A stretch of 64,000 nt of DNA from the NCBI RefSeq assembly GCF_022682495.2, contig NC_071397.1, positions 19,602,739 through 19,666,738 on the forward strand, written 5' to 3'. This document shows, one piece after another, positions 22,258 through 33,939 of the stretch. Every line of letters begins with the position of its first letter. Within the stretch, counting starts at the first letter, position 1. The position numbers were made by a program, and so were the translations under genes. Source of the DNA: Desmodus rotundus. Taxonomy: Eukaryota; Chordata; Mammalia; Chiroptera; Phyllostomidae. A model generated the notes under the pieces. The model was not told where the DNA came from. It saw nothing but the letters and a program-made list of their open reading frames with translations, and made no database searches.

Positions 22258-22990
22258 GAGTCTTGGATCATTAACAATTACTTCCTTTCCAGCAAGTCTT
22301 CATAGCCAGTCAACAGAATATCCTGTTCATCATCAATAAAGAAAATGTTGAGATGGATTTAATGATATTGGATCATTAAGTTTAACAATGTAAGGTATAA
22401 TAATGTGTCAAGTGTTCAATTTATTTTTTCTTAAGAAAATGTTTAAGTATAAATATACAGTATTATCTTTCAGGACCCTGATACAGAATTACAAACTTGC
22501 CCTTGAAGGCAAAAAGTGTTACAGTGTTACTTAAGTTACACTCTGTATGATTCATTTCATGATAAAGTTGAACCCTCACAATGGTAATTAGTTGCATCAT
22601 AATATGACATAGTTAGCAGGGGGGTTTTCTGATCAATTATACGAATTTTCATTAACTCACCAAAAGGAAAATGCTAAATAAAAATTATAGTATATTTGTT
22701 ATTTGTGTATCTATTTTCAAATCATTAGCTAAATTATTAGCATTGACTTTAAACTCCTAAATATATTTGGTTGGATGATTAGTCTTGAAAATTTAATGTG
22801 GTATCTTTGGATTTTTAAAATGTAAATACTGTTGAACTTTACTTTTTTAACTTACCTTTATTTCATTCTCATAAAGCTGTAAAGCAACTACATTGGGTGA
22901 AAAATCAGTGTGCATTTCAATAGTAATACATTTTGTTTATGAACTTAATTTTCTGTATGCTAATTATGAACTTCTGCAATAAAATGTAAC
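22258..22990 (+). other. GFRAL: GFRAL 3' UTR with candidate polyadenylation sites
   Basis: Downstream of the stop are AATAAA hexamers at 22335-22340, 22677-22682 and 22978-22983. The last sits in a CTGCAATAAAATG context followed within ~30 bp by a GT-rich stretch (GTTGTTACTTTC), the best textbook arrangement. Which site is used cannot be decided from sequence. Confidence 0.55.
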
Positions 22991-23989
22991 AGTTGTTACT
23001 TTCTATATTGTTTCCATGTTGTTACTTTTGGCTTGATTTCACATCAGAGTATAATTGTGATTAGAAAATTGTGGAAAAGATGTTTATTAAGTTTTTGATA
23101 CATATATGCTTTTGAACTGTCTACAATCATATTTGTATCCATCGCTAAGAATAAATGAGGTTTTTCTTTTTATCTACAGTGGCACAGAGGCACAAATATT
23201 CAATAACCCAAGCATACAAATAATCAGTAATATATTTACAATTAAAGGTCAAACATTTTCTGTGTAGTGTCATCTGTTGCTGTTCCCTGTGCTGCAGATC
23301 AAATTGGGTACATTCAGTTAGATTTGAAGTTAATATTTGGCTGGGTTTACTCAGAGTAATTAAAAAAGCCACTGTTTATCTTTTAAAACGGGGAGGAATA
23401 ATTTGGTGAGTCACAAATCTCCCTCAAGGAGTTCTCCATATTTCAGGGGCTGTTAACTCTCTAAGTTAATGAGAAGGGAATGTGCGCGCTTTCATGTCCA
23501 AAGCTGCTATTTAATTTAGGCTTGCTAATGCCTGGGAACCCATGAACTCTCTCCTCTGGAAAACTGCGGAAAGAAGTCAAGTTGCTTTTAGAAATGTGTT
23601 TGCATTGAGCAGAGAAGGGGAGGATGGAGCATGAAGGGGAAGGGCTTCCTGAGAAACAGATGCATCTGCTAGGCCAGCGGGAAGGGGGCCATGCTGGGCA
23701 GAACTGCCGAAGCAGGAATCAGCATGAAGCCGTTAGAGAACTCTGAATAGTCAGCTGTCTCTAGAGCTGGCAGTCCAAATTAAAAAAAAAAATGGGACAT
23801 AGAATATAAGACATTCATCAGGACTGAGACAGTGAAGGTCCTTAAACATGAGGCTAAGGAGCTGAGACACTCCCACTGCGGCTTGCGAACTTCTTCTGTC
23901 CCCTGGGAAGCCTTTTCTCACAGCCTCTCCCCACCCAGGGGCCAGGTGCTCTCACTCAGTGCTGCCCCTACCTTATATTACTACACCTC
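22991..23989. other. Intergenic sequence after GFRAL
   Basis: No gene or clear repeat is recognised. There is a modest GC rise at 23530-23740. Confidence 0.4.
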
Positions 23990-24630
23990 AGTGCGGTTTA
24001 TTGTTCGTTACTGTTTCTCTCAGTGGACTGTAAGCACTCTGACTGAACCTGCTGGCTCATCGCTGATTTCCATTCTTTTACACATAAGGTATGTTCAATA
24101 ACGATTGTCCAATGAATGGATAGCTTCATTTGGAAGTCTATATAGTGCCCCAAAATCATTTTAAACAAGGTATTGACATCCTCAGACTTAAGAATGAGGA
24201 AATGTACACTGGTAGACAGTAAATGACAGCAAAGGACGGAAGGCAGCAAAGGAGAGTGCTGGAAAATGCACTGTAATGTTTAGCTACTAAGTGTTGAAAG
24301 CCTGCATTAATTCATTTGTTCAACATGTATTTAATGAGCCACTGTGTGTGCCAGCCCCTGTGCCAGATACTGGAGATATAGTGCTAAACGAAGTCCTCTT
24401 GGAGAATCAGAAACCAAAGAAGTAAAGAAAGTAATTTCTGAAAGTAATGGATGCTGCTAAGAGATGGTAGAGAGGAGTAGCGTTGAGTCTTGTGAAGAGA
24501 AGTAGTGGTGATGTGAGAAAAATGGAATGAACGTACATATTTCATAAATAGAAGGATGGGGATTTGGGATCACATATTTGCAGAGAATTGATGTTGTGAA
24601 AATGATGGCAGGAGCAGAGATGAAGAATAG
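23990..24630. repeat. Old L2/MIR-type fragments
   Basis: At 23990-24110, 'GTGGACTGTAAGCACTCTGAC' ... 'GTATGTTCAATAACGATTGTCC' resembles an L2 3' end in sense. At 24305-24420, 'TTCAACATGTATTTAATGAGCC', 'GTGCCAGATACTGGAGATATAG' resembles a widespread old repeat whose continuation (AAGAGATGGTAGAG...) is visible to about 24530. Boundaries are fuzzy. Confidence 0.5.
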
Positions 24631-26720
24631 GGTTCTAATTTATACAATGGGGTGAACCATGGTGCTCTTCGGAAAACTGGCTCATACAGGAGGATGATGA
24701 ACTTGGAATGCAAAAAGGCAGCATGCCGCTGATTTTCATATATGTTCTCACCTTTATCTACCTCTTAGACATTCCAGGAGGCTGAACTATATGAAATATA
24801 GTTGGCTTCCAGTTGGGTTCAGTCAATGATGAGAAATGACAGGAGGTGGGGAATATATTCCCCTCAGTCCCTCCAGGAGGGCCCACCTTGGGCTGGCTGT
24901 TTTCCTTGACAAACTGTCACTGTTTCTGGCAGTGGCCTTTCCCAGTGAAACTCTCCTTCTGGATTCCATTAAACATTTCCTCTCTTTTTTTCTGCAGGAC
25001 TAGTAGTTCCAATGGCTCAGCTATTACAGCCTTGAGTTCTTGAGTTACTGGATTACCCCTTATAGTTTTCCTGCCTCTGCCCACACCTATATAAAGAGTC
25101 CTTTGGTCAAACATTCTTAGAGTTATCCACTTTGGATAACTCAGAGTTCATCTTAATTTGAATATACTGGTAATTATTTCAGGTTTGGACTGACACCAGT
25201 GGGATTTTCACGTGGGGTTACCTATTCACTTCCACTGGAAGACATGGTTGTGGCAATGCTAAATGAGATCTGAGCTACAGCCACTGCATTTAGAATTCCC
25301 AATGTCTTCCTTCCATCTCTTCTCCCCAGATGAGAAAGTAAGTTTACCACCAGAGGGTCGTCTGTGATTTTCAGGGAAAAACCATTGGATGAAGGGTGGC
25401 CAGATCACCCTCAGAAGAATTCAGCCATTGATCAAATCCCTTCTAGAGTAACCTGGCTATTCCAGTAATAAGCTGTTGTGTCACCAGCTGCTTCTGCCTG
25501 TTTACCCACAGCTTCTTCCCCCAGAATTCTTTCCATGAACTCCCATAGGTGTTCCTTGGCACTGGGAGTCCGCAGAGTGGTACCACCTGGAACTTCCTGA
25601 GGTGAATGAAAAGGTCTCCTGGGAAAAGCTTTAAGGCAGAAAGAAAATGGCGTTTGTGGTTACTCCAAAGCTTGGTCTTGCGTCTGCTCCTACTTTTAAA
25701 TTCCTTGGAGAGTTCTGAAGTGTGCATCTCTTTCATTGCCATGTGTGGTGAAATGAGTACAAACAACTTAAAAAGTAAAAGATTTCTTCTTTTGGTTTGT
25801 GAGAACAATCAAAATTGTGAGCTCTGCAACCAAAGAATAAAATCGAAGGGACGGATGGTCAAAATGATGCATCGCTGCTCCTAAGGCAGTGTGAGCTTAG
25901 CGCGTGTCCTCAGTGCACTAGAATTTTCACGTGTCCCTGTCTGCCTGGTCCGCTGTTTCACCTCTGCTTCTTTCTAGGGTGCTGAGAGGAATGCTCCCCA
26001 CCGCTGCGGTGATTCACTACCCTTGAGTTCCTCAGGTTGTTCCCCAAGTGCCTCTTTGAGACTTCAGTGTCTATTTGGTCACACTGGTTGTTGCGCTTCC
26101 AAACAGAGAATGGTCTATGAGTGTTTCTAAAACCTTCTCCTCAGACCAGCCAGTTGCAATAAATGTATTCTTAATCAGGCCTCCTAACACACGTGTGTCT
26201 GTTATCTTGGTTCTACAAAGAAATGGAAAACATGCCTTTCAAACGCAGCAGTTAACAGCTGTCAGAGGGGAGGGACTTGGGGGAAAGACCGGAGGAAAGA
26301 AGGTGAGGGGATTTGCCAAAGACCATACACGCGCAGCCCAGGGACACAGGACAACAGTGTGGTAATGGCCCGAGGGAACAGGGGTGCGGGCTGCGGAGAG
26401 GAGGGCAAAGGGGAAAACGGCATCTGCAATAGTGTAAAACAACCTATGTAAAGTTTAAAAAATGCAGCAGTTTAAATTTTTTGGTAGACAAGATTGTCAT
26501 TTAATAAAGTCATAAAACTTCATAAAATAATGGAACTTTTCCATCTGGAATATATAATTATGTTAATCCGTCTATGAAATAATATATATATATACACATT
26601 TTGAGTGGGGTGGATTATTTGATATTATTATATAATTAAAATCTATAACAGAGGCAATTGGGACATAACTAAATAAAATAGTTTTCTGACTGTTTTATGC
26701 CTAGGTAAAAATACAACTAT
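24631..26720. other. Intergenic sequence, no feature recognised
   Basis: The segment 24930-25110 (CTCCTTCTGGATTCCATTAA ... CTGCCCACACCTATATAAAGAG) feels like an old repeat but I cannot name it. ORFs at 25443-25808 and 26075-26365 show no recognisable domain. A short (AT)n run lies at about 26580. Confidence 0.35.
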
Positions 26721-26741
26721 AAATATTAAACAGCTGTATTT

Positions 26742-28762
26742 TGGAGAACCAAGATGGTGGCGTAGGTAGACACACTGCGCCTCCTTGTTACAACCAGAAC
26801 TGACAGAAAATCAAACGGCAAGGAAGTCTGACACCAAGTAGACAAAAAAGAAACATACATCCAGACCGGTAGGAGGGGTGGAGACAGGCACCTGGACGGA
26901 GAGGATTCACGTGGCCATGGCGGGACCCAGACTGGCGACGAAAGGGGCAGGCAGTCTGACCACTAGCAGACCTGCGGCCCCACATTTGCACACAGATAAA
27001 CCGAGAGGGCCGGACTCAGAGTGGTGGAGAACAGGGCAGGCAGAGCGGCAGGTAGTACCCCGAAGCCCCACACTCGCGCACAGATAAACCGGGAGGAACG
27101 GCGGGGAGCGAAGCAGACTGCAGTAACCCAGGGCTCCAGTGCGGGGAAATAAAGCCTCAAACCTCTGATTGAAAATGCCCGTGGGGTTGGGGCGGCAGCA
27201 GGAGAGACTCCCAGCCTCACAGAAGAGGTCGTTGGAGAGACCCACAGGGGCCTAGAATGTGCACAAGCTTACCCACTCGGGAACCAGCACCAGAGGGGCC
27301 CAATTCAATTGTGGGTAGCAGAGGGAGTGACTGAGATCCGGAAGAGTGGAGCTGACGCCATTGCTCCCTCTTGGCCCCTCCCCCACGGACAGTGTCACAG
27401 CGCAGTGACCAGCACTACCCCACCCCAGTGAACACCTAAGGCTCTGCCCCTTTAAGTAACAGACGCACCAAGACAAAAAAAAAAAAAAAAAATGGCCCAA
27501 ATGACAGAACACTTCAAAGCTCCAGAAAAAATACTACTAAGTGAGGAAGAGATAGCCAACCCATCGGATGCACAGTTCAAAACACTGGTTATCAAGACGC
27601 TCACAGAATTGGTTGAATTTGTTCGAAAACTAGAGGAAAAAATGAAGCCTATGCCAAGAGAAACAAAGGAAAATGTACAGGGAACCAATAGTGATGTGAA
27701 GGAAACTGGGACTCAAATCAACGGTGAGGACCAGAAGGAAGAAAGAAACATCCAACCAGAAAAGAATGAAGAAACAAGAATTTGGAAAAATGAGGAGAGG
27801 CTTAGGAACCTCCAGGACACCTTGAAACGTTCCAACATCCAAATTATAGGGGTGCCAGAAGGAGAAGAGGAAGAACAAAAAATTGAAAACTTATTTGAAC
27901 AAATAATGAAGGAGAACTTCCCTAACCTAGCAAAGGAAATAGACTTCCAGGAAGTCCAGGAAGTTCAGAGAGTCCCAAAGAAGCTGGACCCAAGGAGGAA
28001 CACACCAAGACACATCATAATTACATTACCCAAGATTAAGCAGGAGGAGAGAATCTTAGAAGCAGCAAGAGAAAAGGAGACAGTTACCTACAAAGGACTT
28101 CCCATAAGACTGTCAGCTGATTTCTCAAAAGAGACCTTACAGGCAAGAAGGGGCTGGAAAGAAGTATTCCAAGTCATGAAAGGCAAGGGCCTACATCCAA
28201 GATTGCTCTATCCAGCAAAGCTATCATTTAGAATGGAAGGGCAGATAAAGTGCTTCTCTGATAAGGTCAAGTTAAAGGAGTTCATCATCACCAAGCCATT
28301 AATATATGAAATGTTAAAGGGACTTATCTAAGAAAAAGAAGATAAAAAATATGAACAGTAAAAATGACAGCAAACTCACAGTTATTAACAAGCACACCTA
28401 AAACCAAAACAAAAGAAAACTAAGCAAACAACTAGAACAGAAACAGAACCACAGAAATGGAGATCACATGGAGGGTTATCAATAGGGGATTGGGAGGGGG
28501 AGAGAGGGGAGAAAGGTACAGAGAATAAATAGCATAAATGATAGGTGGAAAATAGACAGGGGGAGGGTAAGAATAGTGTAGGAAATGTAGAAGCCAAAGA
28601 ACTTATAAGTATGACCCATGCACATGAACTATAGAGGGGAAATGTGGGAGGGAGGGTGTGGGCAGGATGGAGTTGAGTGAAGGGGTGGAAATGGGACAAG
28701 TGTAATAGCATAATCAATAAATATATTAAAAATAATAATAATAAAAAAATAAAAACTCAAAA
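26742..28762 (+). mobile_element. Half-L1 (HAL1-like) retroelement, copy B, recent
   Basis: A complete-looking ORF1-only element: 5' GGAGAACCAAGATGGTGGCG, a ~750 bp GC-rich 5' UTR ending in an A-run at 27475-27491, an intact ORF1 at 27492-28331, then directly a ~430 bp purine-rich 3' UTR (GGGAGGGGGAGAGAGG, CATAATCAATAAATATATT) and an (AATA)n/A-rich tail. A perfect 21 bp target-site duplication (core ATTAAACAGCTGTATTT) lies at 26721-26741 and 28763-28783. No ORF2 is present. The exact duplication and intact frame indicate a young insertion. Mobilisation in trans by L1 is inferred from family knowledge. Confidence 0.93.
27492..28331 (+). CDS. Intact L1-type ORF1 protein of the half-L1 element (279 aa)
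   Basis: Predicted RNA-binding nucleic-acid chaperone of the L1 ORF1p family. The start ATG follows a long A-run and opens 'MAQMTEHFKAPEK'. Residues ~20-115 are charged and heptad-like (likely trimerising coiled coil: 'LVIKTLTELVEFVRKLEEKM'). Residues ~115-150 form the RRM-like part ('IQIIGVPEGEEEE', 'IENLFEQIMKENFPNL'). The C-terminal domain follows ('PRHIIITLPKIKQEERILEA', 'PIRLSADFSKETLQAR', 'YPAKLSFRMEGQIKCFSDK'), ending '...YEMLKGLI'. The length is below the ~340 residues of human ORF1p, mainly at the N-terminus. It has no stop or frameshift. It is a transposon gene, not a host gene; expression is unknown. Confidence 0.92.
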   Translation: MAQMTEHFKAPEKILLSEEEIANPSDAQFKTLVIKTLTELVEFVRKLEEKMKPMPRETKENVQGTNSDVKETGTQINGEDQKEERNIQPEKNEETRIWKNEERLRNLQDTLKRSNIQIIGVPEGEEEEQKIENLFEQIMKENFPNLAKEIDFQEVQEVQRVPKKLDPRRNTPRHIIITLPKIKQEERILEAAREKETVTYKGLPIRLSADFSKETLQARRGWKEVFQVMKGKGLHPRLLYPAKLSFRMEGQIKCFSDKVKLKEFIITKPLIYEMLKGLI

Positions 28763-28783
28763 AAATATTAAACAGCTGTATTT

Positions 28784-30215
28784 CAAGTGAAGACTTCATT
28801 TGTAAGCCCCAAGTTTGCTTTGGATATATGTATACAGTAGCAATTAAGCAGTTTTTGATTCACAATATAATGTTTTTTAACAAAAATATTACTGTTTTCT
28901 TTTCAATTGATAGATGTCTTTAAATGGGGTGAAAGAGGGTATTTCATGAGTACTGAAAGGCTTCTCTTCAAAAAAAATCTGACTTAGTACTAAGAATTGA
29001 TCCTGAGTCATGTGGGAGAAGAGTGGATTCCCAAAGAAAATCAGATTTCTATTGGCACGAGAAAACAGGAGAGGGCTCTGGGGTGAAGTGGGCAACAGTT
29101 CCTGCTACAAAAGTCTAGACTATCTTCATTATCAAGCACATGACGGATAGGCCTTGAACAAATAAGCCAGATGAAATTGGGTGTAGAGGACCCTGACGCC
29201 TGATAAATGCACGACCAAGGGCAGAGGGATATGCTTAGAAACTAAAGGGGAGACACAATACATGAAAGGAAACAAGGGAAATAAAATTCCATAAAGAGGG
29301 GATGCAGAAGTAGTAGATGTCTGTGAGGAGCAAGCTTTAGAGACGCCCTATTTTCTCTCGATTGTTTAATTTAAATTAGTCTGCAAATACTAAGAAATTG
29401 GGCTAACATCTTAGACTTTAATAATATGTAAAGGAAAGCAAAATCTGTTAATGCCCCTAATATCTCAATAGTAGAGGAAGAGCTTAAAGATAAATTTTAA
29501 GGGGTCCGACAGTGAAATGGTTGATTGGAACACAAATGTATTTGGCACTTCCACGTTTGTGTTGAAACGTGATGGGAGGGAGGCGGGGCAGCAAATGATG
29601 ACAGGAGGGAGTAGAACCGGCAGTCCTGAGCTTTACTGGTGGCAGTCTTGAAATGTACAAAATTATTCTCTGTACAAATCATATGGAGTGTTCTATCCAT
29701 CGCATTAGTTATTTCCAACACACAGCTAGCTATTAAACTGTGTCTTTTTACACGTTCATCTGATTGTCTTACAAATGCTGTAAGGGTCTTTCATCACAGA
29801 TACTAATCTTTATCTTCTCTTGCTTCCCTTTGCCCATCTTTTTTTCAGTTTAAAATTTTTTCTGGTTTCATGAAGGAGAAGATAGAAATAAGCTCAAAAA
29901 CAGGAAATCAGTAAGCAACAGGCAAAAAAATAATAATAATAATAGGTCCTGTGAAAGTGGCAAAGAGGCTCTGTCCAGGGAAACATTCCGATCAACCCCT
30001 TTAGTCACTCCGTACCTCATTCTCTCACACAAATGCCTTTCAGGGAAATACCTTATTTTATAAAGTAAAATAAGTACAGTCCCCCTCTCCTAAGGTGTCA
30101 GCCTGAAGACAGTACAACATCAAAGGCAAATTTATTTCTACTTATACTAATGCCTTCTCCTAGTTCATCAATCAACGCATTTTTTTTTAACAGAAGGTCA
30201 CAAACATCCTCTCAG
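28784..30215. other. Intergenic sequence, no feature recognised
   Basis: No clear repeat or exon. A small (AAT)n run lies at about 29930-29945. Confidence 0.4.
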
Positions 30216-30224
30216 GGGGTGGTA

Positions 30225-30580
30225 CTACAGCAGGTCCTCGAATAACATCGTTTTCAGTTCAACGTTGTTTCACTATAATGTTAAAGAGAAAAAATCGATT
30301 CCTCGAGGGGTGGAGGGGAGAACACTGTGGAATTTGCATGTCTTTGCCATTCTGCATGGGTTTTCTCTGGGACTGCAGTTTCCTCCTGTCTCAAAGACGT
30401 GCCCGTGACATGAATCAATGTGTCTAAATTGTCAAAGTCTGAGTGAGTGCTGGGTGTGTGTGAGAGGTCCTGCCATGGGAGGGTGACCTGTCCAGGGTAT
30501 ATCTAGCCTTGTGTGCTGAGCTGCTGGGGCAGGCATTGGCCACTCCTGAACCTGAACGGACATGAGCAGGTTGGAAAAGA
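30225..30580 (+). repeat. Old interspersed repeat, DNA-transposon-like start
   Basis: It begins ACAGCAGGTCCTCGAATAAC...TTCAACGTTGTTTCACTATAATG, a pattern seen at the ends of Tigger-like elements. It continues with TTTGCATGTCTTTGCCATTCTGCATGGGTTTTCTCTGGGACTGCAGTTTCCTCC and GGGTGACCTGTCCAGGGTATAT. It is a known-looking vertebrate repeat pattern, but I cannot name the subfamily. Confidence 0.5.
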
Positions 30581-31059
30581 ATGATCTTTCCCATTCTAAA
30601 ATGTATGTAGAGCTCACATTTATTTCAATGTTTAATACTAGAAGCATTTAGGATCTCTATTTAGAAGTTTGGCGATTTTTTGTGTGTGACCAGAAACAAA
30701 CTGTAGGAACTTAACTTATGATTAAATCAATCAGACTCTGGTAAAAATGGTTTTGCTGATGTCATTTTTCTTAATGTCACAGTTTCCAAGAATCTATAGA
30801 AGACATTAAGTAAAGACTTAATGTATTTGACTCAAGAACTAAAAGTTGACATGAAAGAAGACGTGTGGTAGAAAACCATTCTAAGCAGAAAGAAGAAAAA
30901 GAACATATGCCAAGTCCCTAAAATGAGATTGAAATTTTTATGTTCAAATAACAGAGTTAAGGAATTGGAATGAAGAGAAAGATTAAGAGTGATAGAAGGT
31001 GGGGTCAGAGAATTAAGCAGGAGGAAACAGTGTTAGAAGTTCCATTTCCTCTGATTGCA

Positions 31060-31300
31060 ATGGGAACCCTTCAGATGGTATCAAAGAGAAGAATGACATA
31101 GCTTAATGTCTAGAAGAACCTGGCTGCTGTTTGGGGAAAAAGATTGAAATCGGACAAAATCGAGGTAGGGAAGCCAATTAATAGACTGACTCTGTATTGG
31201 GGGAGGGGGTAGATGAATGTAGATGAGATGAGGATTGTTGTAGTGGGGATGTGAAACATAACCTGATTTGGGATGTAAATACTGGAGATAAAGCCAACAA
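31060..31300. repeat. Old mammal-wide repeat fragment
   Basis: 'GACATAGCTTAATGTCTAGAAGAACCTGGCTGCTGTTTGGGG' through 'GGGATGTGAAACATAACC' resembles a segment of an old mammal-wide repeat (also glimpsed at 24305-24530, 45620-45900 and 51905-52020). Family name uncertain. Confidence 0.4.
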
Positions 31301-32147
31301 GACTTATTGATATTAAAGATTTGGGACATCAGGAAAATGCAGAAGGCAGCGTAGATTCACAGGGTTTTTCCCCCCCTAAAGTAAATCGAGAATGTACTTG
31401 GTGATTGGGAGCAAAGGAAAATGTGTGTCTGTGGTTTTCTTGGCCCAGTTCTGAGGGAGCTGTAAATGTTCAAATAAAGGTATTTAATCCACAGTTGGTG
31501 TATGAAGGGCGAGTCCCAAATAATAAAGTCTAGTTTGAATCATTATGCATGAATGTTATTTAAAATCATGAAAATGGAAAAAATCACTTAACAAAGAAAT
31601 GCGGCAAAAAACAGAACAATGCCATTGGCCATTCTACTGCTCAGTGGTCTGGAAGAGGAAGATAAGAAAGCAAGGCTACTGTGAAGGGGTAACTAGTAAG
31701 TGTTGAAGGGTACAGGGACATGCCACGAGGAGAGAGGTTTTCAAATGGAAGAGGGTATGTTCCCTGGTGTGAGATATTGCCGAGAGATGGAGGGGATGGC
31801 GCCGTTAACTGACCCTGCTGTGGCAATCGTTTCTCGGTGTATGAGTGTATAAGAATGGCAATATTATACTATTGTATTTCCTTACAATATATTATAGCAT
31901 GTATGCAAAGATAATGATTATCTGTTTGTTTATTCACAGTCTGACTTCCAAAGCCTCTCTTTCCCCAGTGATGTTGAGAAACATATAGTATTAAAATTGC
32001 CAAGAAAGGTAACCCAAATGCTTATTCAGATGAACTCAATCTTTTAGGAGAACTAATTAGCCGTTTTCACTTGGAATTTCGGTTTGGAGGACTACTCATT
32101 TCTTTTCCTCTTCTCCCTCCCCAAGAGGGTATATTTGTGAATGTGGA
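31301..32147. other. Intergenic sequence, no feature recognised
   Basis: No gene or clear repeat is visible. Confidence 0.4.
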
Positions 32148-33405
32148 ACATGTGTTGGGGTACATGCAGCCCTCTGTGTCTTTGCTGGTCTCTGCTGTGG
32201 AATGACTGTCCTATCTGGTCTCTAGTCCTATTGTAGCAGAGCACTGAACAGTGCTTGGTCCACCCGGATACTCTGGGTGCCTCAGTGCTTGGTCCGTCCT
32301 GATACTTTGGGCACCATGGTTCCTTGTCATGGTTTCTAGTTTTGAGGCTTCAGTATGTGATAGCTTTTTTAATTCTAAGGCTGGGCCTTTTCTCACTCCC
32401 TAGAGAGGGCCTCAGCCTCCTCCCTGCCCCTCCCCCCGCCCACACACATTTCTCTGGGGAGATAAATAGTCAGCTACTCTCTCTGCATTGCTATATTATG
32501 CAGTATTTTGTTGAAGCTAATTTCAAATCCCTCCTTCAGGCATGGTTCCTTCCAGCTACAGCTATATACTGTCATGCTGATTTGGCGATATAATCAATGC
32601 ACTCAATCCACTATGAGTAAGGAAGTGAAGCCTCTTCTACTGGGATTTTCTGCAAACTCTTATGGGTGTGAGTGTTATTCCTCATCTTTGTCTTTGTCCC
32701 AAACACACAGTGAGATCTACGATGGGTGGAAGAAGATGGCGATTAGGAGAAGGGGCTGCATTGACTGGGAAGGTGTTGGGACAGAATACCAAAGTTGAAC
32801 TTGTTGCCTCTGCCTTTCTCTTCTCTCCTTCTCCCCAAGGCTGGGAGCTCCTAACCAATGTGGACTTTTCTTGTGGCATCTCCTCCATATTTTTTATGCT
32901 GTAACTTTTAGTGCAGCTTTACAACTCAAATCTACCAGAGTTGGATCAGGGTAAGTACAAGGAAGTTGTAGGGTAAATGGAGGCAGTCTGACCTCCTCAC
33001 CCAGTGTCTGGACAACTAAAGGAAGCAGTTTCTCATGACTTTGAGAATGGGCCTGATAAGTAGTGTTCTCATAGCCTTGAGACTGGGTCCGATAAACAGT
33101 TCCCATAACAGGAAGTGGGCTCGCATGTGTAGTGTGGAGCTCTGTAGCATGAGGTCTGCTGGCTCCCTGCTGGCTTTGGCTGTATTTAGTATATTAGAAA
33201 GTTGGGATTTCCTGCTGAGAGAGAGAAAGGGGACAGGTGACATGCGGAGACACACAGTGTGACACGTGTGGACACGTGGCTTGCAACATGCGTAGCTCAC
33301 CCACCCTGGAATAAAGGCGTGTCAGGCATCCCTGCAGCTCTGTGGCTTTTCTTCCATCTGCCCAAATCTCGTGAACCTGTCAGGCTTTGAATGATCACAA
33401 CACAG
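32148..33405 (+). mobile_element. Probable endogenous-retrovirus LTR (plus orientation)
   Basis: An atypically GC-rich, ORF-littered block. Features in LTR order: TG start (TGTGTTGGGG), a 34 bp tandem duplication (32249-32282 and 32283-32316, CAGTGCTTGGTCC...), 'AAGAAGATGGCG' at ~32730, an AATAAA box at 33310-33315 (CTGGAATAAAGGCGTG), then a U5-like tail (CTGCAGCTCTGTGGC, CTCGTGAACCTGTCAGGC) to about 33400. No retroviral gene lies beside it and no clean target duplication is seen. At ~1.25 kb it is long for an LTR and could contain more than one element. Class and ends are inference. Confidence 0.45.
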
Positions 33406-33818
33406 AAGTCTTTTTTTTAATTTAGAAAACACTGCTGTCTTTACACAAAGCTTGGCTTTCAAAGCTGTTGTTTCTTTATGTGCTTAAAAACACTACATGT
33501 TAAGCTTAAATTCAGCAATGGCTTCTTTGTTCTGAGACTGTACCCAGTATTTCGTAGGAGTAATGAAGACTATTGCTTCACTGGTTTTAGAACTGTGGAG
33601 TATCATGATTCAAGAAAAACAAAATAAAACAAATTTTTGATGGCTTAAGTCCTTCCACTATGTTCCTGTTACATACGTATAATGCTTCCACTAAAAGCTA
33701 GAGTTAACAGAGGAAACAGGAAAGAAGGATAAGGGAAGTAAGAAGAAAAGAAGTGAGATGAGAAAAAGTGAGAAGGGGGAAAAAGAACAAGGTGCTGTCT
33801 ATCACACCCTGGCCCTGA
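33406..33818. other. Intergenic sequence, no feature recognised
   Basis: Contains a purine-rich run at 33705-33790 (GGAAAGAAGGATAAGGGAAG...). Otherwise nothing is recognised. Confidence 0.4.
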
Positions 33819-33831
33819 TTCCCTGTCTTTT

Positions 33832-33926
33832 TTTTTTTCCCAGAAATAGAAACTTTTTATTTTTTTAAAATTAATTAATTTATTTTTATTCAGTTACAAT
33901 TGTCTGCATTTTCTCCCCTTCCCTCC
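33832..33926 (-). mobile_element. Very short 5'-truncated L1 3' end
   Basis: A poly-T run is followed by the antisense L1 3' end (TTTATTTTTATTCAGTTACAATTGTCTGCATTTTCTCC), similar to the L1 3' ends at 47391 and 47836. It is flanked by a 13 bp duplication TTCCCTGTCTTTT at 33819-33831 and 33927-33939. Only ~95 bp of element was copied. Confidence 0.8.
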
Positions 33927-33939
33927 TTCCCTGTCTTTT

